64,000 bases of DNA from Leptolyngbyaceae cyanobacterium JSC-12. GTDB taxonomy: Bacteria > Cyanobacteriota > Cyanobacteriia > Leptolyngbyales > Leptolyngbyaceae. The translations under genes and the position numbers were made by a program. Where the stretch lies: NCBI GenBank assembly GCA_000309945.1, contig CM001633.1:1956292-2020291 (forward strand). The letters run 5' to 3'. Under the pieces are notes generated by a model. It was not told where the DNA came from. It saw only the letters and a program-made list of their open reading frames with translations, and made no database searches. Positions 9,705 through 18,082 of the stretch are shown here, in pieces; position 1 is the stretch's first letter, and the number at the start of each line of letters is the position of its first letter.

Positions 9705-10572
9705 ACCGTTAAACTCCCCTGACTTTTCGGCAGAAAAACTTGAAGCCATGCAGCCATCCAACCTGGAGGAAGTACTAGTAGAGGTTGAAGATGTTGCGCC
9801 TTCTCCATCATTGGAGTTGCCCCTGCTTGCCGCTACTAACCTAGTGAAAAATTTTGGCGGAATTAAGGCAGTTGACAATGCTTCGATTGAAGTAGCAAAG
9901 GGCAGCATTACTGGTCTAGTGGGACCCAATGGAGCTGGAAAAACCACACTATTTAATCTATTGTCAAATTTTATTCGTCCGGATAGTGGACGTGTATTGT
10001 TTGATGGAGAACCTGTGCATCACTTGCAACCCCATGTCATCGCCAGAATGGGAATGGTCAGAACTTTTCAAGTAGCACGGGCATTGTCTCGCTTGTCAGT
10101 CATAGAGAACTTGCTGCTGGCTGCGCAAAAGCAAACTGGCGAAAAATTTTGGAATACCTGGATTCGTCATAGGGAGATTGCCACCGAAGAAAAGCAAAAT
10201 CGGGAAAAGGCGATTGCCATTCTAGAATCTGTTGGGCTGGCACACATGGCACATGAGTATGCCGGAGCTTTATCGGGAGGGCAGCGCAAACTGTTAGAAA
10301 TGGGGCGTGCCCTGATGACTGATCCCAAACTGATCTTGCTGGATGAACCTGCTGCTGGAGTGAATCCAACGCTGATTAACCAAATTTGCGATCGTGTTCA
10401 GCAATGGAATCGTAATGGTATGACCTTTTTGATCATTGAGCACAACATGGACGTGATTATGTCCTTGTGCGATCGCGTCTGGGTTTTAGCAGAAGGTCGC
10501 AACCTTGCCGTTGGCACTCCCGCTGAAATCCAAGCTAATCCAGACGTGCTAGAAGCGTATTTGGGACAGTAA
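9694..10572 (+). CDS. natA: LivG-type ABC ATPase NatA
   Basis: A 292-residue ATP-binding subunit. Walker A is G-P-N-G-A-G-K-T at 77-84, the signature L-S-G-G-Q at 193-197 and Walker B L-I-L-L-D-E-P at 213-219. The start is a TTG inside the natC coding end, supported by a perfect AAGGAGG site at 9678-9684, so translation is probably coupled. The first 45 residues form an acidic extension not usual in LivG. It should power uptake of neutral amino acids through NatC and a missing NatD. Confidence 0.9.
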   Translation: MVDEPLNSPDFSAEKLEAMQPSNLEEVLVEVEDVAPSPSLELPLLAATNLVKNFGGIKAVDNASIEVAKGSITGLVGPNGAGKTTLFNLLSNFIRPDSGRVLFDGEPVHHLQPHVIARMGMVRTFQVARALSRLSVIENLLLAAQKQTGEKFWNTWIRHREIATEEKQNREKAIAILESVGLAHMAHEYAGALSGGQRKLLEMGRALMTDPKLILLDEPAAGVNPTLINQICDRVQQWNRNGMTFLIIEHNMDVIMSLCDRVWVLAEGRNLAVGTPAEIQANPDVLEAYLGQ

Positions 10573-10605
10573 TTGATATGTAAAGGAGTCAGCAGTCAGA
10601 ATCAT

Positions 10606-10643
10606 AGAAGCCAGGAAAAAGCCTGATACTTTTTCCTGACTTC
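10606..10643. terminator. Strong bidirectional terminator
   Basis: A 10-bp perfect stem (CAGGAAAAAG at 10612-10621, CTTTTTCCTG at 10629-10638) with a 7-base loop, extended by GAAG/CTTC after one mismatch. It lies between the convergent natA and the secreted-protein gene and can stop transcription from both sides. Confidence 0.75.
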
Positions 10644-10662
10644 TTCTCCTCTCTTTTGTCTT

Positions 10663-11202
10663 CTACTTCGCTGCTTTCGCATGTCCTTGCAAATCTGCCT
10701 TGCAGGTGTTCAACATGCGTTGGTCGTTTTCAGTAACCGTTGCTAGCTTGTGGAAACCTTGCAGACCCACCTTCAGAGTTGGATCATTGCTGGATGCAAC
10801 CGTTGCATTGCGATCAAGGGCAATTTCAAATGGATTGGTCGCGCGATCATAACTATTGGTCACAGTCAATGCAAGTTGATTATCCTTAAACGCACCTTCT
10901 GCACAGTCGAAAGAGGAATGCGGCATATATAACGCACCAACAACCTGACCACGTTTGGACTCAAATACAAAATATCCTTTACCAATCTCATCAGGCTTAG
11001 TGGATTGCCCATACAGATACACACCATCAGGCAGGCTAAGAGTATTGGACGATTGAGAAGATGGCTTCTGAGGCTCCGCCTGGGCAGGTAGCATATTCAT
11101 CGCCACAGCGCTCATTGCGAATGCAACACTCATAACTGAAAGGTTAATCCGATTTGCAAATTTAGACCAGTTAGAACGGGGCTGATTCTTTCGGTTTTGC
11201 AT
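10663..11202 (-). CDS. Secreted hypothetical protein
   Basis: A 179-residue protein from ATG 11202, chosen for its GGAGAAG site; an in-frame start at 11271 would place 23 odd residues before the signal. A basic N-terminus (N-R-K-N-Q-P-R) leads into a hydrophobic segment ending in A-Q-A, a typical signal peptidase I site near residue 43. The mature part begins with a Ser-rich linker, then a compact domain with L-P-D-G-V-Y-L-Y-G-Q-S and G-Y-F-V-F-E-x-K-R-G-Q-V-V-G-A-L-Y-M-P. Two cysteines could form a disulfide. I do not recognise a named family; similar short secreted proteins are frequent in cyanobacteria. Confidence 0.7.
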   Translation of the reverse strand: MQNRKNQPRSNWSKFANRINLSVMSVAFAMSAVAMNMLPAQAEPQKPSSQSSNTLSLPDGVYLYGQSTKPDEIGKGYFVFESKRGQVVGALYMPHSSFDCAEGAFKDNQLALTVTNSYDRATNPFEIALDRNATVASSNDPTLKVGLQGFHKLATVTENDQRMLNTCKADLQGHAKAAK

Positions 11203-11746
11203 CGTTACTTCTCCAACCACCCGGAATAAATAAATTTCAACTTGTAACAAGCTCTGTAAAGCTATCGGCAAAAAGCGTAAAAGCTATGCGATCGCTTCAA
11301 AATTTTCAATCAACTTACTCTACGTTTCACCGTGTAGTGAGTGCCTCGTCCATTCGACTCACCCTATCGGAGGATAGGGTCTGACTGAAGGCTAAAGTTA
11401 TTTAGGACAACAGGGATACACGGTGAACCATGTTGGAGGGGAACCAGAACACTATTTCTACTCTGATCAAAACATTTCTAATTACCTGACGCTATTACAT
11501 TTGGTGACAGTTATGTTGCTGACCACTTCACAACTACAGATGCGTCACAAGGGATTTCGGAAATCCCTTAAATATTTTTAATTAAGCGATTTTTTGCATA
11601 AAACCTGCAAAACCAGCCGAAGCATCTCTAGACAAATCCATGCAGGTGCAGGTCGTTCTTGCCAGCATCTTGTTATGCGATAGTCCAACCTCAACTTTGA
11701 TCAATGTTGTTTATTCAGATAGTCCAACTTTACAGACAGTCCAACA
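11203..11746. other. Divergent intergenic region with two hairpins
   Basis: About 540 bases without a supported gene between two divergent secreted-protein genes. It holds two compact hairpins: ACCCTATC/GATAGGGT at 11361-11380 (8-bp stem, 4-base loop) and AAGGGATTT/AAATCCCTT at 11549-11569 (9-bp stem, 3-base loop, followed by an A/T-rich run). A HIP1-type GCGATCGC lies near 11288. The hairpins could end a small RNA or act as regulatory sites; nothing more can be said from sequence. Confidence 0.5.
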
Positions 11747-12382
11747 ATGAAACGCAGTCATGCTCTCTTAACATTTTTGCTGGGTACCGTACTAATTACC
11801 TCCACTGGATGCATTGGGTCGCAAACCAACGAAGGATGGATGGAAAAAGCCGCAGCCCAAACCGCGTTCGCCCCCAGAGGCTGGAAATCGCAGCAGGTTG
11901 CCAGACTTTCGCTCCAAACCCCCACCGCATTTGTGCAGGCAAATCAACGCCTGGATGTGGGGCTGCGAGAATTGCCTGAGGACATTCGTGCCAAAATTGT
12001 CTCCTACGAATCCTGGGATGCTGATGCTGATGCGGGTGCCTGGAAAGTTGTAGTAAACCGTATTACCTACACGAAAGGACTTGAACTGAATTTGGATGAA
12101 GCTACTAAAGGAACAGTTGAAGACATTACCAGTGGCTTGGAAAATGCCTGCAAACCTCACTATCAGATCACCCCGCAACTAGTTGTTGGGCTGCCAGGGC
12201 GCTATCTGTCATTGAGCTGCGACCTGCCTAACGAGGGTCCTGTTTACGTAGAAGCGGTAATCTTCAGCGATAACGAAACGCTCTGGCAGGTGCAAGTGGT
12301 ATTTGCAGACAAAGCAAAACTGGCAGAGGCGAAAGAGGTGTTGCAATCCGTTAGACTCAACCAGATTAGTCAGAATTTTTAG
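11747..12382 (+). CDS. Putative lipoprotein, unknown function
   Basis: A 211-residue protein with a signal peptide (basic M-K-R, hydrophobic 7-17) and a cysteine at residue 22 in T-S-T-G-C. The lipobox lacks the usual Leu at -3, so lipidation is likely but not certain. The mature part starts with a segment resembling photosystem-associated lipoprotein folds (A-P-R-G-W-K-S then R-L-S-L-Q-T-P) and is followed by a mixed alpha/beta domain with two further cysteines. No named family recognised. It lies 73 bases upstream of chlI on the same strand and could be co-transcribed with it. Confidence 0.65.
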   Translation: MKRSHALLTFLLGTVLITSTGCIGSQTNEGWMEKAAAQTAFAPRGWKSQQVARLSLQTPTAFVQANQRLDVGLRELPEDIRAKIVSYESWDADADAGAWKVVVNRITYTKGLELNLDEATKGTVEDITSGLENACKPHYQITPQLVVGLPGRYLSLSCDLPNEGPVYVEAVIFSDNETLWQVQVVFADKAKLAEAKEVLQSVRLNQISQNF

Positions 12383-12454
12383 GCTGGAGGGGGCAGCAGA
12401 TGAGGCACAATGAAGAATAGTCGTTAAAAAACAGTTAATTCTTCAGGTAAGCCC

Positions 12455-13555
12455 GTGACTTTCACTGCAAACGCACCCACTACTGAAAACGGTCGATCTG
12501 TCCAGTCTGCTGCCCGTCGTCGCCCTGTATTTCCGTTTACGGCAATTGTGGGGCAAGACGAGATGAAACTGGCGTTGTTGTTGAACGTGATTGATCCTAA
12601 GATCGGCGGTGTGATGATCATGGGCGATCGCGGCACTGGCAAAACCACCACGATTCGCGCTTTGGCTGATCTGCTGCCCGAAATTGAAGTAGTCAGCGAC
12701 GATCCCTTCAACAGTTCTCCCACCGATCCTGAATTGATGGGAGATGACGTGCGCCAGCGAGTAGAGCAAGGATTAGACTTGCCCGTGACGCTAAAAAAAG
12801 TGCAGATGGTCGATCTACCCCTTGGTGCGACTGAAGATCGAGTTTGCGGCACAATTGACATCGAACGCGCTTTGTCTGAAGGGGTGAAAGCCTTTGAACC
12901 TGGATTGTTGGCAAAAGCCAATCGCGGCATTCTATATGTCGATGAAGTCAACCTGCTGGATGATCACCTGGTTGATGTGCTGCTGGACTCTGCCGCATCT
13001 GGCTGGAACACCGTAGAACGGGAAGGTATTTCCATTCGTCACCCGGCTCGGTTTGTCCTCGTAGGGTCCGGCAATCCGGAGGAAGGTGAACTGCGTCCTC
13101 AGTTGCTTGATCGCTTTGGGATGCATGCCGAAATTCACACGGTTAAAGACCCTGCCCTGCGGGTACAAATCGTAGAACAGCGGACTGAGTTTGATCAAAA
13201 TCCTCAAGCCTTTTTGGAAAAGTATCAATCTCAGCAAGACGAACTTCGGCAAAAGCTGGTAGATGCTCAAGCACGCCTCAAGGCAGTGCAGATTGATTAT
13301 GACCTGCGTGTGAAAATTTCCCAGGTTTGCTCAGAACTGGATGTAGATGGGCTGCGGGGTGATATTGTTACGAACCGGGCTGCCAAAGCGCTGGCTGCTT
13401 TTGAGGGGCGCACGGAAGCAACCGTTGAGGACATTCGACGAGTGGTTACCCTCTGCTTACGCCACCGTCTCCGCAAGGATCCACTAGAATCAATCGATTC
13501 TGGCTATAAGGTAGAGAAGACGGTTAATCAAATTTTTGGTGAAGTTGCTAGTTAG
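12455..13555 (+). CDS. chlI: Magnesium chelatase ATPase subunit I
   Basis: A 366-residue AAA+ ATPase of magnesium chelatase, which together with ChlD and ChlH inserts Mg2+ into protoporphyrin IX, the first committed step of chlorophyll synthesis. Seen: F-P-F-T-A-I-V-G-Q near the start, Walker A G-D-R-G-T-G-K-T at 57-64, Walker [12 protein letters not shown], sensor region [14 protein letters not shown], and the C-terminal helical domain. The start is GTG. Length matches cyanobacterial ChlI. Confidence 0.97.
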   Translation: MTFTANAPTTENGRSVQSAARRRPVFPFTAIVGQDEMKLALLLNVIDPKIGGVMIMGDRGTGKTTTIRALADLLPEIEVVSDDPFNSSPTDPELMGDDVRQRVEQGLDLPVTLKKVQMVDLPLGATEDRVCGTIDIERALSEGVKAFEPGLLAKANRGILYVDEVNLLDDHLVDVLLDSAASGWNTVEREGISIRHPARFVLVGSGNPEEGELRPQLLDRFGMHAEIHTVKDPALRVQIVEQRTEFDQNPQAFLEKYQSQQDELRQKLVDAQARLKAVQIDYDLRVKISQVCSELDVDGLRGDIVTNRAAKALAAFEGRTEATVEDIRRVVTLCLRHRLRKDPLESIDSGYKVEKTVNQIFGEVAS

Positions 13556-13589
13556 ACGATCGCAGGATTGACCCAAGTGAGTAGTAACG

Positions 13590-14510
13590 GTGAGGATTGC
13601 TTCTGTCTGGCAGAATATGCGGTTTTGGCGATTTGCTGGACAAGCGATCGCTGTTGTCCTAGTGATCTCTCTGCTTGCCTTTCTAGGGTTCAACCTCAAC
13701 CGTAATTTAGCTAAGCTTGGTATTCGCTTTGGGTTTAGTTTTCTGCAGTCGCAGGCAGGGTTTGCTATCGGGGAAACACTCATCCCTTACCAATCATCCG
13801 ATTCCTATGGGCGTGCACTTCTGGTAGGGCTACTCAATTCACTTCTAGTGATTGCAACCGGAATTGGTCTGGCAACAATTGTGGGAGTGACTGCTGGAAT
13901 CGCTCGGTTGTCTAACAACTGGTTAGTGCGGCACATCGCACTTGTATACGTGGAGTTGCTGCGAAACACGCCGCTCCTGCTGCAACTATTTTTCTGGTAT
14001 TTTGCCATCTTTCTCAGCCTGCCGAAATCTGACAATCCAGTGCGCTGGCTGGGATTTCGCTTCAGCAATGGCGGCATCACCTTTCCGGGAGGACTGCATC
14101 TTTCCCCCGAATTTTCGTCGCTGGTGTTGGGGCTTTCCATTTACACCGCAACCTTTATTGCTGAAATTGTGCGTGGTGGGATTCAATCCGTTCCTAAAGG
14201 GCAATGGGAAGCGGCAAAATCTCTGGGTCTCAAACCCGCTCAGGTGATGCGAATGGTCATCTTTCCGCAAGCACTGCGGGCGATTGTGCCACCGTTAGGT
14301 AATCAGTATCTCAATCTGGCAAAAAACTCCAGTTTGGCGATCGCGGTAGGGTTCCCAGATTTATATGCTGTTGCATCTACCACGTTTAACCAAACTGGGC
14401 GTGCGGTGGAAATTATGATGTTGATCAGTCTTACCTATCTCAGCATCAGTTTGGTCATCTCCCTGCTGCTGAACCTGTATAACCGGAGTGTGCAACTGGT
14501 AGAACGATGA
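13590..14510 (+). CDS. natG: Amino acid ABC permease NatG-like
   Basis: A 306-residue permease of the polar amino acid (HisMQ/AapQ) family, starting at GTG. The cytoplasmic coupling loop is complete: E-I-V-R-G-G-I-Q-S-V-P-K-G-Q-W-E-A-A-K-S-L-G-L. The upstream V-E-L-L-R-N-T-P-L-L-L-Q motif is also there. Five to six membrane segments are visible and residues 40-70 form a periplasmic loop. It overlaps the next gene by ATGA. By family and pairing it fits NatG of the cyanobacterial N-II system for acidic and neutral polar amino acids. The binding protein NatF and ATPase BgtA are not adjacent. Confidence 0.8.
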   Translation: MRIASVWQNMRFWRFAGQAIAVVLVISLLAFLGFNLNRNLAKLGIRFGFSFLQSQAGFAIGETLIPYQSSDSYGRALLVGLLNSLLVIATGIGLATIVGVTAGIARLSNNWLVRHIALVYVELLRNTPLLLQLFFWYFAIFLSLPKSDNPVRWLGFRFSNGGITFPGGLHLSPEFSSLVLGLSIYTATFIAEIVRGGIQSVPKGQWEAAKSLGLKPAQVMRMVIFPQALRAIVPPLGNQYLNLAKNSSLAIAVGFPDLYAVASTTFNQTGRAVEIMMLISLTYLSISLVISLLLNLYNRSVQLVER

Positions 14511-15595
14511 CTCCAAAACCCGCTCCTTTAACTCAATCTGCAACTTCAGCCCAGAGGCAAATTCAGCACTGGCTCAAACGCAATTTGTTTAACGGTTGGT
14601 TCAATAGTCTGCTTACCTTAGTTTGTTTGGTTGCTATTGCCTGGAGTACTTTCTATGTTCTTCGCTGGGTGACAACCCAAGCCCAGTGGGCAGTTATCTC
14701 AGCCAACTTACGGTTATTCTTCGTTGGGCGCTACCCTGTTGAGCAGATATGGAGAGTATGGACAGCTTTGGCGATCGTGCTAGCAATGGTGGCACTGTGG
14801 TGGCAAGCAGGGACGTGGACGCAAAAAACTGTCCAAACGCCTACTGCTGACTCTTCCTTACCTTCCTTTCCCTCCTTATCTTCCCTATCCTTATTCCTTA
14901 TCCTCCCACCGATCGCGTTTTTCCTGATCCTCTGGCTGTTGGCAGGGGGTTTGAGGTTACCCCAGGTGGGTACCAATTTGTGGGGCGGTTTACTGCTGAC
15001 ACTTGTCGTTGCAATTATCAGCATTGTGCTGGCATTTCCATTAGGCGTTCTGCTAGCGCTGGGACGAAAAAGTTCATTGCCAATTTTGCAAGGTTTCTGC
15101 ACGGTTTATATCGAGCTAATTCGGGGGTTGCCCCTGATCGGCGTTTTGTTCATGGCGCAGGTGATGTTGCCATTAGTGCTACCTGGACAACCGAATATTG
15201 ATCGAGTCGTGCGGGCGATCGCAGGGTTCATTCTCTTCAATGCTGCTTATCTGGCAGAAAACGTGCGGGGTGGGTTGCAATCTGTTCCTCGTGGGCAAAC
15301 AGAAGCGGCAAAGGCATTAGGATTCAATCCCTTTTTGACGTTGCGCCTGGTAGTGTTGCCGCAAGCTCTGCAAATTGCCATTCCAGGTATTGTGGGTCAA
15401 TTTATTTCCCTGTTTAAGGATACTTCCCTGCTGGCTCTGTTTGCGCTGTTGGAACTGACAGGTATTGGGCGATCGATCCTGGCGCAGCCGGAGTTTCTAG
15501 GACGTTATGCAGAAGTGTATTTATTTATTGGGTTGATTTATTGGGTGTTTTGTTTCACCATGTCACGAGTCAGCCAACGGTTAGAACAACGGTAG
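14507..15595 (+). CDS. natH: Amino acid ABC permease NatH-like
   Basis: A 362-residue partner of the preceding permease, starting within its stop codon (ATGA overlap), so translation is coupled. It has a longer N-terminal part with two membrane segments and a Ser/Pro-rich loop near residues 110-125. The HisMQ core follows: Y-I-E-L-I-R-G-L-P-L-I, then E-N-V-R-G-G-L-Q-S-V-P-R-G-Q-T-E-A-A-K-A-L-G and the conserved S-L-F-K-D-T-S-L-L-A. With NatG it would form the heterodimeric channel of the N-II system. Confidence 0.8.
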   Translation: MTPKPAPLTQSATSAQRQIQHWLKRNLFNGWFNSLLTLVCLVAIAWSTFYVLRWVTTQAQWAVISANLRLFFVGRYPVEQIWRVWTALAIVLAMVALWWQAGTWTQKTVQTPTADSSLPSFPSLSSLSLFLILPPIAFFLILWLLAGGLRLPQVGTNLWGGLLLTLVVAIISIVLAFPLGVLLALGRKSSLPILQGFCTVYIELIRGLPLIGVLFMAQVMLPLVLPGQPNIDRVVRAIAGFILFNAAYLAENVRGGLQSVPRGQTEAAKALGFNPFLTLRLVVLPQALQIAIPGIVGQFISLFKDTSLLALFALLELTGIGRSILAQPEFLGRYAEVYLFIGLIYWVFCFTMSRVSQRLEQR

Positions 15596-15625
15596 GACAA
15601 ACCCTTGTGGTTAACCCTGATCGAC

Positions 15626-15663
15626 CCTGATCGATTGAGGCGACACCCAAAAAATCGATCAGG
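15626..15663. terminator. Bidirectional terminator after natH
   Basis: An 11-bp perfect stem (CCTGATCGATT at 15626-15636, AATCGATCAGG at 15653-15663) with a 16-base loop, flanked by A tracts on the right and preceded by a direct repeat CCCTGATCGA. It separates convergent natH and the hydrolase gene. Confidence 0.6.
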
Positions 15664-15677
15664 AAAAAACACCAGAA

Positions 15678-16415
15678 TTATTTGACCAGGCGGTAAATGA
15701 TGCTGGAACCACCATAGTACCCATCAAAGTCGGTGTCAGATTCCCAGCGAAAACGAGCGCGGGATGAAGAGTTGGAGAGAACAGTGACGCAGCCATCGTC
15801 CAACCCAATGCCGATGTGGGCTTCGCCGCAGGCAATGACCAAGTCTCCAGCCCTGGCATGAGCGCGATCAACCCGTTGACCACGCCCATTTTGCAATGCT
15901 TCCAAGAGGGATGGCACATAATTCGGATTTTCACCAAGGAGCGGAATCCCTGCCTTTTGCAACACCTGATTGACCGACCAAGCGCAAGCATTATTACCGT
16001 CATCTGGTCCATCAGCAGTGCACATATCCAGCAAACTTTTAGCAGCAGCGGCGATCGCGGCATTCAAGTCGCCAGTAGTTTCCTGACTGGGCTGTGCATC
16101 CTCCATAATTTCGCGGAAGTACACGTCTGCCGTTTGCGGTCCAATCACCCCCTGATATTGCCCACAATTGCCTAAACGATGCTCTGTCTTAAAAGCATTC
16201 ACGCCTGCTTCCGTCAGGTCAATGCCTTGGCTTTTACACAGTTGCTCAAAGGTCGCCAGCGTTTGCGGTCCAACAACGCCTAGATTGCCCAGTTTCATTC
16301 GTTGTTTTAGAGTATTGACCTGTTCAATCGACAGGTTTTGCAGAATGTCGAGTGCGTATTTGCTTTCGATTGAGAGTGTACTGGCATCAATCGCTTGAAT
16401 CGTGGCGGCTGGCAT
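15678..16415 (-). CDS. NlpC/P60-like cysteine hydrolase with peptidoglycan-binding-like N-terminus
   Basis: A 245-residue protein from ATG 16415, which has a GAGGGA site 7 bases upstream; a TTG two codons earlier is less likely. Two short repeats in the N-terminal half carry G-V-V/I-G-P-Q-T (L-G-N-L-G-V-V-G-P-Q-T and Y-Q-G-V-I-G-P-Q-T), typical of peptidoglycan-binding modules that read V-G-P-x-T. The C-terminal half has D-G-N-N-A-C-A-W-S-V-N, placing a catalytic-type cysteine at a helix start, and A-G-D-L-V-I-A-C-G-E-A-H-I-G-I with the partner histidine, as in NlpC/P60 and CHAP enzymes. No signal peptide is seen, so it may act in the cytoplasm or be exported another way. Confidence 0.7.
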   Translation of the reverse strand: MPAATIQAIDASTLSIESKYALDILQNLSIEQVNTLKQRMKLGNLGVVGPQTLATFEQLCKSQGIDLTEAGVNAFKTEHRLGNCGQYQGVIGPQTADVYFREIMEDAQPSQETTGDLNAAIAAAAKSLLDMCTADGPDDGNNACAWSVNQVLQKAGIPLLGENPNYVPSLLEALQNGRGQRVDRAHARAGDLVIACGEAHIGIGLDDGCVTVLSNSSSRARFRWESDTDFDGYYGGSSIIYRLVK

Positions 16416-16540
16416 ATGCAATCCCTCATGAAGTGAATACCTTCCCAGAATTGTGACTGGAGAGTATTTCCCTCAGCAACGGAAAGTTAGAAATATTTGG
16501 AATAGGGAATGGGAATTGAGGCATGGGAAAGAGAGAGAAG

Positions 16541-18034
16541 TCAAATATTCACGGGCACTGGTTGAATCGGGTCGTCAAAACGTCCGCCGATCATTTGTCC
16601 CAGCTTTTCAACAGTCAAATCTGCCACATGGATGGGATCAGAGACGCGACCACTGCTGAACACAATGACGCGATCGCTGTACTGCATGATCTCATCTAAG
16701 TCAGAGGACATGAACAAAATGGCAGTTCCGCCTTCGCAGCGGGCGATGAGCTGTTGCCATACCCACAGGGTGGATTCAATGTCCAGACCGCGAGTGGGAT
16801 GTTCCATCAACAAGAGATGGAGTGGCACAGGTAACAGGGCGAGTTGGGTGCGCTGCTGGTTGCCGCCGGAGAGTTGTTCTACTTTGGTGGTAGCTTTCCC
16901 CCGAATGTTAAAAAGGGCGATCGCTTGCTGAGTGCGCTGCAATACATCTCGCCAATCGATAAACAGCCCACGTGGTGGCGTTCGGAGAGCAACATGTTCT
17001 TGAATTGTCAGTCCGGGTACCAGCCCATCTTTGAGGCGATCAGCAGGAGAGTAACCGATTCCAGCTTTCAAGAAGGCTGCATAGGGCTGGTGAGTCATGT
17101 CTGCCCCGCCAATTTCCAGGCTGCCCTGGGAAAGTTTGAGCAATCCGGCACACGCTAGCAGCAATAACTGTTGACCACTGCCTTCTAACCCTGCCAGTCC
17201 AATGACTTCACCCTGATGGACGGTAAGTTCGTCAATCTTCAGAGTCAGGTGATCATTTGTCATTTCAGCATTTCGCAGGGTCAGAGCTAGGCGCGATCGC
17301 TGGGTTTGAGGTTTAGTAGGTTGAGCCAGTTCTCGCCCAAACATCAGGTCAATTAAAACGCGATCCGGGCAGGGAATGGGTCGATTGCCCACTACCTTAC
17401 CCTGGCGCATTACCGTCACTTCGTTGCACAATACCTCTACATCTTCTAACTTGTGCGAGACAAAGATGACCGATTTGCCTGCTGCTGCCAGTTGCCTTGC
17501 TGCTGCGAACAGGGCAGCTTTTTGAGAAGCTGAAATCCCAGTGGTGGGTTCATCCAAAATCAAGGTTCGCACACCCAATGACAGGAGCCGCAAAATCTCT
17601 AGCTGCTGCCGTTCTCCCACAGTGAGGTCGCTGACTTTGCAGTGAATATCCAGAGCAAAGTTAAACTGGGCAGACAACTTTTCAAATTGCTGGATTGCCT
17701 GTCGCCGATTGATAAAAAACTCCCCCAATTTTCCTGCCATGAAGTTGTCCAACACTGATAGGGGAGAGAAATCCAGCGGATCTTGATGGAGCATTCCCAC
17801 ACCAACCCGAATAGCGTCGGCGGGCGATCTCACCTCCACTGGAACTCCATCCAGTAAAATCTGACCGTGATCGCGGGAAATGAACCCGCTCAACACCTTT
17901 ACTAGCGTGCTTTTACCTGCACCGTTTTCGCCCAGTAGCCCATGAATCGTACCTGCATGAACCACAAGCGACACGTCATCGTTTGCCAGCACTGCACCAA
18001 ATCGCTTAGTGATGTTGAGCAGTTCTACTTTCAT
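16541..18034 (-). CDS. Double ABC ATPase of nucleoside/sugar uptake type
   Basis: A 497-residue protein with two fused ABC domains, the architecture of RbsA/XylG and of BMP-linked nucleoside importers (YufO/NupO type). Domain 1 has Walker A G-E-N-G-A-G-K-S at 35-42, signature L-T-V-G-E-R-Q and L-I-L-D-E-P-T. In domain 2 the Walker A is degenerate (G-L-E-G-S-G-Q, no Lys), as normal for this family, with signature L-S-G-G-N-Q-Q and M-E-H-P-T-R-G-L-D. It lies 48 bases downstream of the BMP-type binding protein on the same strand, so the two form an operon. No permease genes follow. Confidence 0.85.
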   Translation of the reverse strand: MKVELLNITKRFGAVLANDDVSLVVHAGTIHGLLGENGAGKSTLVKVLSGFISRDHGQILLDGVPVEVRSPADAIRVGVGMLHQDPLDFSPLSVLDNFMAGKLGEFFINRRQAIQQFEKLSAQFNFALDIHCKVSDLTVGERQQLEILRLLSLGVRTLILDEPTTGISASQKAALFAAARQLAAAGKSVIFVSHKLEDVEVLCNEVTVMRQGKVVGNRPIPCPDRVLIDLMFGRELAQPTKPQTQRSRLALTLRNAEMTNDHLTLKIDELTVHQGEVIGLAGLEGSGQQLLLLACAGLLKLSQGSLEIGGADMTHQPYAAFLKAGIGYSPADRLKDGLVPGLTIQEHVALRTPPRGLFIDWRDVLQRTQQAIALFNIRGKATTKVEQLSGGNQQRTQLALLPVPLHLLLMEHPTRGLDIESTLWVWQQLIARCEGGTAILFMSSDLDEIMQYSDRVIVFSSGRVSDPIHVADLTVEKLGQMIGGRFDDPIQPVPVNI

Positions 18035-18082
18035 AGGTCGAGGAGGTGTTTTCTATATGCTGCTATCAGGCGCGATCGCTGC

